A stretch of 64,000 nt of DNA from Colwellia sp. 75C3 (GCF_002836255.1 NZ_PJAU01000032.1:496001-560000); one strand, 5' to 3'; positions 38,742 through 47,721 are shown, numbered from the stretch's first letter. The notes: generated from the letters alone by a model not told the origin. Made by a program: numbers and translations.

Positions 38742-40427
38742 ATGCTATTGCAACTTAACATTCAAAACTTTGCCATTGTCCGTTCATTAGATATTGATTG
38801 GCAATCAGGCATGACGACAATTACCGGTGAAACTGGCGCGGGAAAATCAATTGCTATTGACGCGCTAGGTTTATGTTTAGGTGATAGAGCAACAACCAAT
38901 GTTGTTAGACCAAACTGCAAAAAAGCCGACCTAGCGGCTACGTTCGAAACAAAGAAAAATAAAATGGCCCGCGCTTGGCTTAAACTACATGAGCTGGTTG
39001 CTGAGCATGATAGCGAATGCATACTACGCCGTGTCATCTCTGCTGAAGGGCGATCTAAGTCCTATATCAATGGTAGCCAAGTCCCGTTAGTGCAATTAAA
39101 AGAGATTGGACAGCTATTAATTAATATTCATGGTCAACATGATCACCAGCTTATTGTTAAGGCCAATCAACAATGTCGCTTACTCGATAACTATGCCAAT
39201 CACTTACCTTTACTCAGTGCGGTAAAACATTATTCGCAACAATGGAATAAGCTCAATAAAGAGCTAGAAATGCTGCAGAAAAGTAAGCAACAGCGAGAGG
39301 CTGAGCAACAACTCATTCAATATCAAGTCACTGAACTTGACGAGTTTTCATTACAGCCAGATGAGTTTTCTACCTTAGAACAAGACTATAAACGACACAG
39401 TAATGCCCAAGATTTACTTGATTCTACCCTCAGTTCATTACAAATTTTATCTGAAAATGATAATTTTAATATATTAGATTCATTAAGAGAGTGTAGCGAA
39501 AACATCAATTCAATTGCGCGCGTTGATAATCAACTTGTCGATGTTGCCGCTATTTTGTCTAATTCACTCATTCAATTAGATGAAGCGAATAACGATCTAC
39601 AGCATTATTACCAGCAATTAGAATTAGACCCACAAAATTACGCCATTATCGAAGAACGTTATTCCACCGCCTTACTCTTAGCGAAGAAACACCAGCTATC
39701 ACCAGAAAACTTAGTTAACTTTCATTGCGAATTAAAACAACAACTTGTTTCAATATCGGGTGATGAAACACGTATCGATACTATTATTGAAGAACTAGAG
39801 CAGACTAAAGTTAACTATATTGAAAGCGCCGAAGCGTTGTCATCCTCAAGAAAAAAATATGGGAAAATGCTTAGTAAGTTAATCAGTAAAAGTATGCAAG
39901 AACTCAATATGCCCCATGGTCAGTTCTTTATTGCTATCGAAGATAATAGAAAACAAGACAATGGCAAAGAAGTAATCAATACCAATGGTATAGACACCAT
40001 TAACTTTCAAGTCAGTATCAATCCAGGTCAGGCGCTTGAGGCAATGCATAAGGTTGCATCAGGTGGTGAACTATCGCGTATCAGTCTAGCAATGCAGGTT
40101 ATATTAGCGGATAAAGTGGTCACACCAACGTTGATATTTGATGAAGTCGATGTAGGGATAAGTGGACCAACAGCCGCAATGGTAGGTAAAAAGCTACAAC
40201 AGCTGTCTCAAAATACCCAAGTAATTTGTGTTACCCATTTGCCACAAGTGGCTTGTAAGGGACATCAACAACTTTTTGTTAGCAAAATGACAGATGGAGA
40301 ACTCACCGAAACGAAAGTAACGGAACTAAGTGAGTCAAATCGTGTCAAAGAAATTGCTCGTTTGTTAGCTGGTGATAAAATATCACAACACAGCTTAGCT
40401 AATGCGCAAGAGCTATTGGCCAGCTAA
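38742..40427 (+). CDS. recN: DNA repair protein RecN
   Basis: RecN is an SMC-like ATPase needed for double-strand-break repair. The 561-aa protein has Walker A GETGAGKS (near 31-38), long coiled coils (about 150-380), the SGGELSRISLAMQVILAD signature near 435-452 and Walker B LIFDEVDVGISG near 458-469. Size and the nadK-recN-bamE order agree with the family. Confidence 0.97.
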   Translation: MLLQLNIQNFAIVRSLDIDWQSGMTTITGETGAGKSIAIDALGLCLGDRATTNVVRPNCKKADLAATFETKKNKMARAWLKLHELVAEHDSECILRRVISAEGRSKSYINGSQVPLVQLKEIGQLLINIHGQHDHQLIVKANQQCRLLDNYANHLPLLSAVKHYSQQWNKLNKELEMLQKSKQQREAEQQLIQYQVTELDEFSLQPDEFSTLEQDYKRHSNAQDLLDSTLSSLQILSENDNFNILDSLRECSENINSIARVDNQLVDVAAILSNSLIQLDEANNDLQHYYQQLELDPQNYAIIEERYSTALLLAKKHQLSPENLVNFHCELKQQLVSISGDETRIDTIIEELEQTKVNYIESAEALSSSRKKYGKMLSKLISKSMQELNMPHGQFFIAIEDNRKQDNGKEVINTNGIDTINFQVSINPGQALEAMHKVASGGELSRISLAMQVILADKVVTPTLIFDEVDVGISGPTAAMVGKKLQQLSQNTQVICVTHLPQVACKGHQQLFVSKMTDGELTETKVTELSESNRVKEIARLLAGDKISQHSLANAQELLAS

Positions 40428-40623
40428 GTTCATATACATCTTATCGATTTAAGTAAGAATTTCGCCCTGACAACAGGTGATCTACATACTTTCATTTGAT
40501 AGATGAAAATAGAATTTGTTAACTGATAAAATAAATAGCTTTGAATCCATGCTGGGCTTGGGTATTATCCCTGCTCACACTTTTAGCCTGATTTTTTGAG
40601 CTACTTAAAGGTAAATAAATTTT

Positions 40624-41058
40624 ATGTATTTTCGTGTTGCCATTATTGTTACTGCACTAACCTTATCCTCTTGTTCTAGCTGGGTTTTTCGCTATGACGT
40701 CCCCCAAGGTAATTACCTTGAACAAAAGAGTATTGATAAATTACAAGTAGGTATGACCAAGGAACAAGTTAAATTTATTTTGGGTAGCCCCGTTGTTGTA
40801 GACACTTTCAATAACGATACTTGGAGTTATGTTTACAAATTAAAGTCTGGTCGAAATAAGGATTTTGATATCAGAAAACAATTTATCATTAACTTTTCTG
40901 CAGATAAATTAATCTCTGCCTCAGGTGATTTCCCACTATCTGATAAATTTAATACGCCATTCAATGCACCTGTTGCAGTTGAAAAGCCAGTCAATAACAA
41001 TAAATTTACTGCTGAGGAAAACACTTCAGTTAAAAATAAAGCGACTGATGGTAAATAG
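40624..41058 (+). CDS. bamE: outer-membrane assembly lipoprotein BamE
   Basis: BamE (SmpA/OmlA) is a lipoprotein of the BAM complex that folds outer-membrane proteins. The 144-aa protein has a lipoprotein signal with the lipidated Cys in LSSCSS (residue 17) and the family core GMTKEQVKFILGSPVVVDTFNNDTWSYVY near 43-71. It has a longer, charged C-terminal tail than enterobacterial BamE. Confidence 0.94.
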   Translation: MYFRVAIIVTALTLSSCSSWVFRYDVPQGNYLEQKSIDKLQVGMTKEQVKFILGSPVVVDTFNNDTWSYVYKLKSGRNKDFDIRKQFIINFSADKLISASGDFPLSDKFNTPFNAPVAVEKPVNNNKFTAEENTSVKNKATDGK

Positions 41059-41084
41059 TGAGTAAATAGAAATTGAACTTCAAA

Positions 41085-41113
41085 TAAAAAAACGGCATAA
41101 ATGCCGTTTTTTT
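41085..41113. terminator. bidirectional terminator, bamE / rnfH
   Basis: AAAAAAACGGCAT and ATGCCGTTTTTTT form a compact hairpin with A and T tracts on both sides of this convergent junction. Confidence 0.9.
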
Positions 41114-41139
41114 GTATCTGCTTTTAGCTACAGACTTAA

Positions 41140-41535
41140 CTATTTTTTCGCATCAACTCTCAACGGATTTACTCGTCCGCCTGTTGTTTTATCGGCACGA
41201 CCTTCTAGCTTTGCTTTTTCCGCTCGACGCTTTCTTACGTCTTTAGGATCAGCAATAAGTGGACGGTAAACTTCAATTCTATCAAGATCATTTACTTCTT
41301 CAGATAGCTTAACTGCCCGATTCCACACACCAACTTTATTGATACTTAAATCAATTTCAGGAAATAAAGTAATAATTCCAGAGTCGATAATTGCTTGCTC
41401 TACGGTAGAGCCAGTATCAACTAACAATGTTAATATCTGTTGCTTTTGTGGTACGCCATAAACAACTTCTATGGATACTTTATCCTCGTTTACTGAATCA
41501 TCGAGATTAGTTAACTCACTACTATCTAAAGCCAT
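41140..41535 (-). CDS. rnfH: RnfH family ubiquitin-like protein
   Basis: RnfH/RatB proteins have a ubiquitin-like beta-grasp fold of unclear function. The 131-aa product shows the family pattern VEVVYGVPQKQQILTLLVDTGSTVEQAI, followed by FPEIDLSINKVGVWNRAVKLSEEVNDLDRIEVYRPL (about 54-90). Its start is 2 bp after the ratA stop codon, so the pair is translationally coupled. The Lys/Arg-rich C-terminal tail is common. Confidence 0.9.
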   Translation of the reverse strand: MALDSSELTNLDDSVNEDKVSIEVVYGVPQKQQILTLLVDTGSTVEQAIIDSGIITLFPEIDLSINKVGVWNRAVKLSEEVNDLDRIEVYRPLIADPKDVRKRRAEKAKLEGRADKTTGGRVNPLRVDAKK

Positions 41536-41537
41536 AA

Positions 41538-41978
41538 TTAAACATTAACTCCGTAAATTTCTTTTGCTCGCTGGGTAAAAACTTGCACTAAGCTATTACT
41601 AAAGTGACCGAACACTTTACCAAAAGCTAAAGAAACCAGTTTATTTGAAAATTCATAATCCAGCTCTAAGCTCACCTTACACGCATCATCTGATAATGCA
41701 GTGAGTAACCAATAGCCTTCTAGTTTTTTAAAAGGGCCATCAACAAGGGACAAATGAATCTTTTCATTGGATATTAGCGTGTTTTTAGTAGTGAACCACT
41801 TACTTAACCCGCCTTTTGATACCAGTAGCGCTGCCGTAACCGATTTATCATCTTGGCTTATCACCTTACTGTCATTACAATCAGGCAAAAACTCTGGGTA
41901 CGCTGGAATATCATTTATTAACTGATACATCTGGTCAACACTATACATAACTAAAGCACTACGACTTATGGTTGGCAT
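41538..41978 (-). CDS. ratA: RatA family START/polyketide cyclase-like protein
   Basis: RatA belongs to the COQ10/START lipid-binding family. In Escherichia coli it was reported as a ribosome-association toxin, and the family is also linked to ubiquinone binding. With the ATG at 41978 the product is 146 aa and begins MPTISRSALVMYSVDQMYQL. The next key segments are FLPDCNDSKVI near 31 and LVDGPFKKLEGYW near 78-90. GGAG lies 6 bp before this ATG, while the upstream in-frame ATG at 42002 adds eight residues without support. It is divergent from smpB. Confidence 0.9.
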   Translation of the reverse strand: MPTISRSALVMYSVDQMYQLINDIPAYPEFLPDCNDSKVISQDDKSVTAALLVSKGGLSKWFTTKNTLISNEKIHLSLVDGPFKKLEGYWLLTALSDDACKVSLELDYEFSNKLVSLAFGKVFGHFSNSLVQVFTQRAKEIYGVNV

Positions 41979-42152
41979 TATTACTCCGCAAGTTGCCCCC
42001 ATTCAATGGCCGACATGATAGCAAAACAAGAGAAAAAGCGCATTATTATGCTAATTTTTATCCTTAAAAAAAAATTATCATGTAAAAGCAATTTATTCTC
42101 AGTATAATCACCGCGTTTGCTGCTTATTGTGGCAAAGGAATGGATGATAAAG

Positions 42153-42644
42153 ATGGCTAAGAAAAAATCTAAAAATAAATCTAACAGCAATACTATCGCT
42201 TTAAATAAAAAAGCGAGGCACAACTATAGCTTAACAGACAAGTTTGAAGGCGGCATGAGCTTACAAGGTTGGGAAATTAAGAGTATTAGAAGTGGCAAAG
42301 TAAACATTTCTGACTGTTACGTACATATTAAAGACGGTGAAGCTTATTTATTAGGTGCTGAAATATCGCCTCTTAATTCAGCCTCTAGTCACGTTGTATG
42401 TGATCCAAACCGTGATAGAAAATTATTACTTAACCGTAGAGAGCTAGAGAAAATCACTGCTGCTGTTGAACGTGACGGTTACTCTTTGATTGCCACGGCT
42501 ATGTACTGGAAAGCCTGTTGGGTGAAACTCGAATTTTATTTGGGTAAAGGTAAGAAAGATCATGACAAACGTTCAGACATAAAAGACAGAGAGTGGGCAG
42601 TTGATAAAGGCCGCTTAATGAAAAATAAAAACTTAGATCGTTAA
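42153..42644 (+). CDS. smpB: SsrA-binding protein SmpB
   Basis: SmpB binds tmRNA and guides it to stalled ribosomes. The product (163 aa from this start) has the SmpB core: [49 protein letters not shown] and a basic C-terminal tail with [12 protein letters not shown] chose the ATG that gives [10 protein letters not shown], as in other SmpB proteins; two earlier in-frame ATGs at 42117 and 42144 would add unconserved residues. It lies directly before ssrA. Confidence 0.95.
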   Translation: MAKKKSKNKSNSNTIALNKKARHNYSLTDKFEGGMSLQGWEIKSIRSGKVNISDCYVHIKDGEAYLLGAEISPLNSASSHVVCDPNRDRKLLLNRRELEKITAAVERDGYSLIATAMYWKACWVKLEFYLGKGKKDHDKRSDIKDREWAVDKGRLMKNKNLDR

Positions 42645-42697
42645 TTTTTCGCTGTTTGTTAGGTTGCTTGCTAGGTAAGTGGTTAAAAAATACCACG

Positions 42698-42726
42698 TTG
42701 TCTATTTAAGTTAAGCGTTGTATAAT
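42698..42726 (+). promoter_or_regulatory. sigma-70 promoter for ssrA
   Basis: TTGTCT (42698-42703), a 17-bp spacer and a perfect TATAAT (42721-42726) lie about 84 bp before the mature tmRNA 5' end. The transcript would carry a leader of about 75 nt removed by processing. Confidence 0.7.
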
Positions 42727-42809
42727 GCAAGTCATAGGCATATCGAGTCTATGAAAATATTAGAAATAGTATTAGTAAAAAAGAATAGAAAATGCAAAAA
42801 GTAAACTTT

Positions 42810-43160
42810 GGGGCGGATCTAGGATTCGACAAGATTCATGAAACCCAAGGTGCATGCCCAGGGGCGGTTTGCCTGGTAAAAAGCCGTAAAAACTATAATT
42901 GCTAACGACGATACGTTCGCACTAGCCGCTTAGGCTAGCCATCGCCTTGAAATCTCTCCTATTGGTTAGAGGATCGATGGTCACCCCAAATAGGATAGCG
43001 AGGGAAGCACGCTTAAGGCTGAACCGCGAAATAGTATTAAGCTCACCATGACGAAGCCTGTCGCTTGGCGTCTAATTGGTTAAATAAATAAGCGACTAAG
43101 CATGTAGTACCGAGGATGTAGGCTTTTTGGACGGGGGTTCGATTCCCCCCCGCTCCACCA
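42810..43160 (+). ncRNA. ssrA: transfer-messenger RNA (tmRNA)
   Basis: tmRNA rescues stalled ribosomes and tags the unfinished protein for degradation. The 351-nt gene begins GGGGCGGATCTAGGATTCGAC and ends GGTTCGATTCCCCCCCGC followed by TCCACCA. The ends pair over 7 bp (GGGGCGG with CCGCTCC, one G-U), followed by the discriminator base and CCA. The tag frame at 42901-42933 reads ANDDTFALAA and ends with TAG. Directly after smpB. The CCA end is encoded. Confidence 0.97.
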
Positions 43161-43259
43161 AAAAAACCATCTGTAACTCAATAGGTTACAGAAGAATAAT
43201 TTATCGATGTCCCATTTACGTCCCTAGCGTATATGGGAATACATAAAAAATAGAAAATA

Positions 43260-43287
43260 GAAGCCGCTTAATTGCGGTTTTTTTATG
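43260..43287 (+). terminator. terminator downstream of ssrA
   Basis: AAGCCGC and GCGGTTT pair (one G-U) around a TTAATT loop and are followed by TTTTT. It lies about 100 bp after the tmRNA 3' end. Confidence 0.75.
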
Positions 43288-43369
43288 TCTGATATTTGTT
43301 ACTTATAAAAATACATGTTTTTTATTCGAACCTGTTAATAACATCAAATTTTAAAAGGATTTATATAAA

Positions 43370-44080
43370 ATGTATGACATTCTCTTTTACTCAATTGCCG
43401 CACTTGGGTACCTAACAGGTCTAATTTCAATATACGTTAGAACCAAAGTTAAAACTGAAGCAAAGGTAATAACTGAAATCTCCGCCAAGCTAAGCAAAAT
43501 TGAAGAGCTCATAGAGATAGAGAACAGAATGTTAGACTCTAAACAAAAGGCAGAGTTAAATTTATGGTCTGCAAAAAAACTATTAGAGAAAACAGAAGAG
43601 TTTTACGACCTAATTAATGGCAATGTGTTTGAAAATCATTACGTAAAATACACAGACCAATTATTTATGGTTGAATCAAAAATTAGCAAAGATGAAAGTA
43701 TAGATAAAATTGAAGTTATAGATTTAGTGGAAAATGAAAAGTATGTAGAATTCTCAACCCCTGAATTCGTTGACAAATGTAAGTTAATATTTGAACTGTA
43801 CCTAGTTGATTATGCTGAAAAAGAATTAATTAAAGACTATGCGACATGGTACACCAACTGCAAAAATGTTTCGATAAAAATACGTCTCCGTAAGACAGCT
43901 TATTATGTAGATGTACACAAAAAAGAATTGTGTGACCATATAATTAACCATATCAGTGAATCTAGTGACTCAACAAATTCTGAGAGAGAAACTATTGAAG
44001 AATCACAAAAAAAACTAGTCAAAGGAATGCGAAAACTGATTAAAAATATACGAACAAACAAAAAATATAGAAACATTTAG
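43370..44080 (+). CDS. hypothetical membrane-anchored coiled-coil protein
   Basis: I do not recognise this 236-aa protein. It has one N-terminal membrane segment (about 4-23, ILFYSIAALGYLTGLISIYV), then a lysine/glutamate-rich helical region (about 25-85) likely to be a coiled coil, and a mixed alpha domain with a Lys-rich tail. AAAAGGA lies 9-11 bp before the ATG. Base composition is more AT-rich than the conserved genes on its left. It is the first gene after ssrA, a common integration site, so it was probably acquired horizontally. Function unknown. Confidence 0.7.
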   Translation: MYDILFYSIAALGYLTGLISIYVRTKVKTEAKVITEISAKLSKIEELIEIENRMLDSKQKAELNLWSAKKLLEKTEEFYDLINGNVFENHYVKYTDQLFMVESKISKDESIDKIEVIDLVENEKYVEFSTPEFVDKCKLIFELYLVDYAEKELIKDYATWYTNCKNVSIKIRLRKTAYYVDVHKKELCDHIINHISESSDSTNSERETIEESQKKLVKGMRKLIKNIRTNKKYRNI

Positions 44081-44108
44081 CCAAAGCCGCATATTTTAGT
44101 GGATTCTA

Positions 44109-44342
44109 CCCTCGTAATACATAACGGGGGAGTTAGTGCACTCGCTACGCGAAGAAGTGCAGAAGACATTAGAGACTAGAAATTAAATGAATCGCTTCGC
44201 TCGCTTAGTACAGGTTGTTATTTTTTCTTAACGCTTCGCTAAAAAAAGAACAACCGTAAAACTGACAAATCGCTGTAGGTGTTGGTATATAACGCTTGCA
44301 GAGGCACTCCGAAAAAACTTTACCCCCGTATTACTAAACGGG
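44109..44342. repeat. hairpin-bounded 234-bp module
   Basis: CCCTCGT / ACGGGGG (44109-44130) and CCCGT / ACGGG (44325-44342) are stem-loops with 8-base loops and similar sequence, arranged as imperfect direct repeats. Between them is a longer hairpin with GGTTGTT pairing to AACAACC across about 30 bases. No coding sequence is present. It may be a small mobile or REP-type element, but I cannot prove mobility. Confidence 0.4.
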
Positions 44343-44410
44343 AGTAAAATTTCATTAATATGCTGCCATCATCAAACAAGAATAAACTAAAACACACTTA
44401 ATCTTCGCTA

Positions 44411-44470
44411 TTCGTCCTCGTTGCTCAGGCTTCGTCCTCGTTGCTCAGGCTTCGTCCTCGTTGCTCAGGC
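44411..44470. repeat. 20-bp tandem repeat, three copies
   Basis: TTCGTCCTCGTTGCTCAGGC is repeated exactly three times and then decays into TTCGCCCTCGTCCTCG. The period has no spacers, so it is not a CRISPR array. Confidence 0.85.
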
Positions 44471-44657
44471 TTCGCCCTCGTCCTCGAACGCTCGATTTAA
44501 GTGAGTAAAAAGTAATAAGGGAAGTTTTGCAGGAGGCGAAATGGACATTTTTACTTGTTGAAAGACTGTAGAAACGAACAAGCAGATTTATCTGGTTGTT
44601 CTATCTCTAATAAAACGATGTTTTATGTTTCGCTCCGCTTGCATGCTTCGCATAGGA

Positions 44658-44843
44658 TTAATCAGAATCTAACGTCAACGAATAGGTGTAAGCCATATCA
44701 ACGATTTTATTTAAATCAAAGCCACTAGCAATCATTAGATTATAAAGCTCAGAATCACGTTTATTAAGCGTTGTATTGATAGTAACAAGCTTATTAGCTG
44801 CCTTTTTATCACGTGCTTTTTTAGACCTTTCGGCATTAGTCAT
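44658..44843 (-). CDS. small hypothetical protein, basic N terminus
   Basis: This 61-aa frame begins MTNAERSKKARDKKAANK and continues with a helical segment (ELYNLMIASGFDLNKIVDMAYTYSL). The layout, a basic arm followed by helices, suggests a small DNA-binding or antitoxin-like protein, but I do not recognise a family and no toxin gene is adjacent. It lies just left of the duplicated transposase DNA. Whether it is expressed is uncertain. Confidence 0.45.
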   Translation of the reverse strand: MTNAERSKKARDKKAANKLVTINTTLNKRDSELYNLMIASGFDLNKIVDMAYTYSLTLDSD

Positions 44844-44856
44844 AGTAATTAACTAT

Positions 44857-44870
44857 GCCACCCATAATAA
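44857..44870. repeat. left end of truncated RAYT element
   Basis: GCCACCCATAATAA matches the left end of the complete element (GCCACCCATGATAA at 45625) with one change and is inverted relative to TTATCATGGGTGGC at 46870-46883. Confidence 0.6.
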
Positions 44871-45050
44871 CTATAAGTAATAATAACAAGTCAGTTGATA
44901 TCTTTTTAGCTTATGAAAAATACCTATAGATAAAATAAACAAGCTATTTTTAGTCCTTATCATCATTATTTCTCAAGACATCAAATTTTAGCCGTGTTAA
45001 TCCTACCACGTTAAAATAGTATTAAGTTTACGCCTTATTAATAACACTGG

Positions 45051-45611
45051 TTATGCACTATTTAAGCAGAGCTGAGCATTCGCTATGCCATGTGTACGTT
45101 GTAAGCCAACATGCTCGCTAAATTCACATAAATGTTCGGCAGTACCTACTGCTCCTGTGAATATACTTTCAAAGTCTGTAGTGAGTTTTAACCAGTTTTC
45201 ATCACTGACGTGTAGTCTGGCTAGAATATTTACAGCTTTACTGTTGATAACACCACGTTTGTCATCACGCAGGATGCGTCCTGTTTCATCAACGAGGGTT
45301 AAGTAGTCTTGTAAGCTAAAACGAATACCTAAGGGTTTATGCTGGTGTTCATCGCCAGTAAAAGGTAGTAACGCTGTAGGTTGTTCACCTTTTATCGCGG
45401 CTTGTATACGTAATTGAATACTGGTGAAGTCTGACTGCTCTGGTGTGGGTGCAATGCCTGCACGTACAGGGTTTAAATCAACATATGCCATGCATGACAG
45501 TAAAGCCCCTTCATCAAGCAGTGCTTGTGATTTAAAACGCCCTTCCCAGAAGTGCCCTGTGCAGTTGTCTTCTCTATTTGCTTGTCGGGCTATAGGCTCG
45601 TTTAATGAACG
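45051..45611 (-). pseudogene. truncated copy of RAYT transposase (C-terminal part)
   Basis: This 561-bp segment is identical at the DNA level, as far as I can see, to the 3' part of the complete transposase gene 768 bp to its right. It lacks about the first 143 residues, including the HUH motif, so it cannot encode an active enzyme. An open frame from an internal ATG (146 codons, 45051-45491) remains. The break occurs after GTTTAATGAACG, where the left-end sequence of the next copy begins. Confidence 0.85.
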
Positions 45612-45624
45612 AAAAATTAACTAT

Positions 45625-46883
45625 GCCACCCATGATAACTATAAGTAATAGTAGCAAGTCAGTTGATATCTTTTTAGCTTATGAAAAATACCTATAGATA
45701 AAATAAACAAGCTATTTTAGCCCTTATCATCATTAGTTTCTCAAAACACCAAATTTTGGCCGAGCTAAATCTACCACGTTAAAATAGTCTTGCGTTTACG
45801 TCTTATTAATAATGGTGGTTATGCACTATTTAAGCAGAGCTGAGCATTCGCTATGCCATGTGTACGTTGTAAGCCAACATGCTCGCTAAATTCACATAAA
45901 TGTTCGGCAGTACCTACTGCTCCTGTGAATATACTTTCAAAGTCTGTAGTGAGTTTTAACCAGTTTTCATCACTGACGTGTAGTCTGGCTAGAATATTTA
46001 CAGCTTTACTGTTGATAACACCACGTTTGTCATCACGCAGGATGCGTCCTGTTTCATCAACGAGGGTTAAGTAGTCTTGTAAGCTAAAACGAATACCTAA
46101 GGGTTTATGCTGGTGTTCATCGCCAGTAAAAGGTAGTAACGCTGTAGGTTGTTCACCTTTTATCGCGGCTTGTATACGTAATTGAATACTGGTGAAGTCT
46201 GACTGCTCTGGTGTGGGTGCAATGCCTGCACGTACAGGGTTTAAATCAACATATGCCATGCATGACAGTAAAGCCCCTTCATCAAGCAGTGCTTGTGATT
46301 TAAAACGCCCTTCCCAGAAGTGCCCTGTGCAGTTGTCTTCTCTATTTGCTTGTCGGGCTATAGGCTCGTTTAATGAACGCATAAACCAGCTAATATCCAT
46401 TAATCGTTGTTTGTAAATATCAGCCGTGCTTTCAATCATCTCCAGTTGATATTTATCCAACGGTTGATTATCCAGTTGATTTGAATATTTTTGAGTTAGA
46501 AGTGTGCCTTTGAATAACTGATGCCAACGCTCAATAACCTCGCCAGTTGACCACTTTTTAACTTTTTCTACATCTACGCATAACACGAGGTGTAGGTGGT
46601 TATGCATCACAGCATGTGCACAGATATCGATAGAAAACACTTGAGATAATTGAAATAGTCGTTTTTCAATCCATGTACGCCTATGTTCAAAACTTACCCC
46701 TGTCACCTTATCTACGCCACACAAAAAAGCCTTTCGAACTGTACGGCTGCATATATGATAAAAAGGCGTATCTAATAAACTAATTTGTTGTGAACGAGGC
46801 TTAGGCATTTCAATCACCAACTTAATAAAAGTAAATTAAGCTTAGTTTAGTGATTGAAATATGCACAACTTATCATGGGTGGC
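45625..46883. mobile_element. complete RAYT (REP-associated) transposase unit
   Basis: The unit runs from GCCACCCATGATAA (45625-45638) to its inverted copy TTATCATGGGTGGC (46870-46883) and contains one transposase gene. The 14-bp ends are perfect inverted repeats. RAYT genes are domesticated relatives of IS200/IS605 enzymes and are usually flanked by REP-type palindromes. No target-site duplication was seen. Confidence 0.6.
45819..46808 (-). CDS. REP-associated tyrosine transposase (Y1/HUH family)
   Basis: The 329-aa product belongs to the IS200-like Y1 transposase superfamily that processes REP palindromes. It begins MPKPRSQQISLLDTPFYHICSR and has the HUH motif in HNHLHLV (His71 and His73). 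The MAYVDLNPVRAGIA motif of RAYT proteins lies near 188, and a long C-terminal domain follows. I use the ATG at 46808, because the longer frame starts at a TTG at 46820. The upstream DNA is AT-rich and the right end of the element lies about 62 bp away. Confidence 0.87.
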   Translation of the reverse strand: MPKPRSQQISLLDTPFYHICSRTVRKAFLCGVDKVTGVSFEHRRTWIEKRLFQLSQVFSIDICAHAVMHNHLHLVLCVDVEKVKKWSTGEVIERWHQLFKGTLLTQKYSNQLDNQPLDKYQLEMIESTADIYKQRLMDISWFMRSLNEPIARQANREDNCTGHFWEGRFKSQALLDEGALLSCMAYVDLNPVRAGIAPTPEQSDFTSIQLRIQAAIKGEQPTALLPFTGDEHQHKPLGIRFSLQDYLTLVDETGRILRDDKRGVINSKAVNILARLHVSDENWLKLTTDFESIFTGAVGTAEHLCEFSEHVGLQRTHGIANAQLCLNSA

Positions 46884-46908
46884 CTGATAACTTTGCCTGA
46901 TAACTTTA

Positions 46909-46972
46909 CTTAATAACTTAATAACTTAATAACTTGATAACTTGATAACTTGATAACTTGATAACTTGATAA
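46909..46972. repeat. 8-bp tandem repeat at right edge of RAYT unit
   Basis: Three copies of CTTAATAA are followed by five of CTTGATAA. The array starts about 25 bp beyond the element end, after two copies of CCTGATAACTTT-like sequence. It looks like replication slippage seeded by the element's edge. Confidence 0.8.
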
Positions 46973-47004
46973 CTTCAGGATATTTTTTTACTACAAAGTT
47001 ATTC

Positions 47005-47511
47005 TTAATTACCAGTATTATTTTGTACCGACAAATTAAACGTTTTTACATCACAGCTATTGAGGACATCACAACCTCTTATAATAAACCTTAGGCTTGA
47101 TAGGTCTTTTTGCTGAAAGGGCTTACTACCAATAGAGCAAGATAACTTGTTGTCATCAATTCCACATTGAACTTCACCTGTTGCGTTAGGACAAAGTGAG
47201 AAAGAAGCGTTACCGCATTTAAGCCCTATTATTTTATTTCTGTCAGAATGTACTACACCGTTGGTCGATAAATATAAATCTATTTTGTAAGACGCTGAGG
47301 TTGGTGATACCCACTGAACTTCAAAGCTAGTACCTTCTGTAACCGTAACCTGCTCTTCTTCATAATAATCTTTTGAATCAAATCTGACATTTTGTAGGGT
47401 AAAGCCCCCGGTATCAGCTATTGAGCCATTGATGTCGAGCGCTTTTTCATCAGTATCACTCCCACAAGCGCTTAGTACCAAGATGCTAATGATTAATGAA
47501 AAATTTTTCAT
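47005..47511 (-). CDS. small lipoprotein, unknown function
   Basis: This 168-aa protein has a lipoprotein signal (MKNFSLIISILVLSACGSD, lipidated Cys16) and then a beta-rich domain with six further cysteines, several in pairs (LKCGNASFSLC, VQCGIDDNKLSC, RGCDVLNSCDV), which suggests disulfides in the periplasm or at the surface. I do not recognise the family. It stands alone between the RAYT unit and a decayed region. Confidence 0.65.
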   Translation of the reverse strand: MKNFSLIISILVLSACGSDTDEKALDINGSIADTGGFTLQNVRFDSKDYYEEEQVTVTEGTSFEVQWVSPTSASYKIDLYLSTNGVVHSDRNKIIGLKCGNASFSLCPNATGEVQCGIDDNKLSCSIGSKPFQQKDLSSLRFIIRGCDVLNSCDVKTFNLSVQNNTGN

Positions 47512-47721
47512 AAATATCCTTATTATTAAATTAAATGTATTCCATACTTTGCTGTTCAGTTCTCTTTGAAGACATTAATCTTTTCAGTTCGTTACGTCAA
47601 CAATACGCACTTTAAAGTCATCACAATATTACTGAGTGGCTGCCGGCTTTGTGAGAAAAGAGGCTACTAATAGTGAGATTACTCCCCATAGATTTAACCG
47701 CCCAACGTACTTTATACTTAA

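Larger units (their letters stand above)
44081..44657. other. repeat-rich intergenic DNA in the ssrA-linked island
   Basis: This 577-bp stretch has no credible gene. It contains two similar hairpins (44109-44130 and 44325-44342), an imperfect long hairpin between them (about 44207-44256), and three copies of a 20-bp direct repeat (44411-44470). Confidence 0.6.

Noticed and set aside
44411..44470. Possible CRISPR array
   Set aside because: The three 20-bp units abut without spacers, and no cas genes were seen. Other direct repeats (fimV, octamers) also lack spacers.
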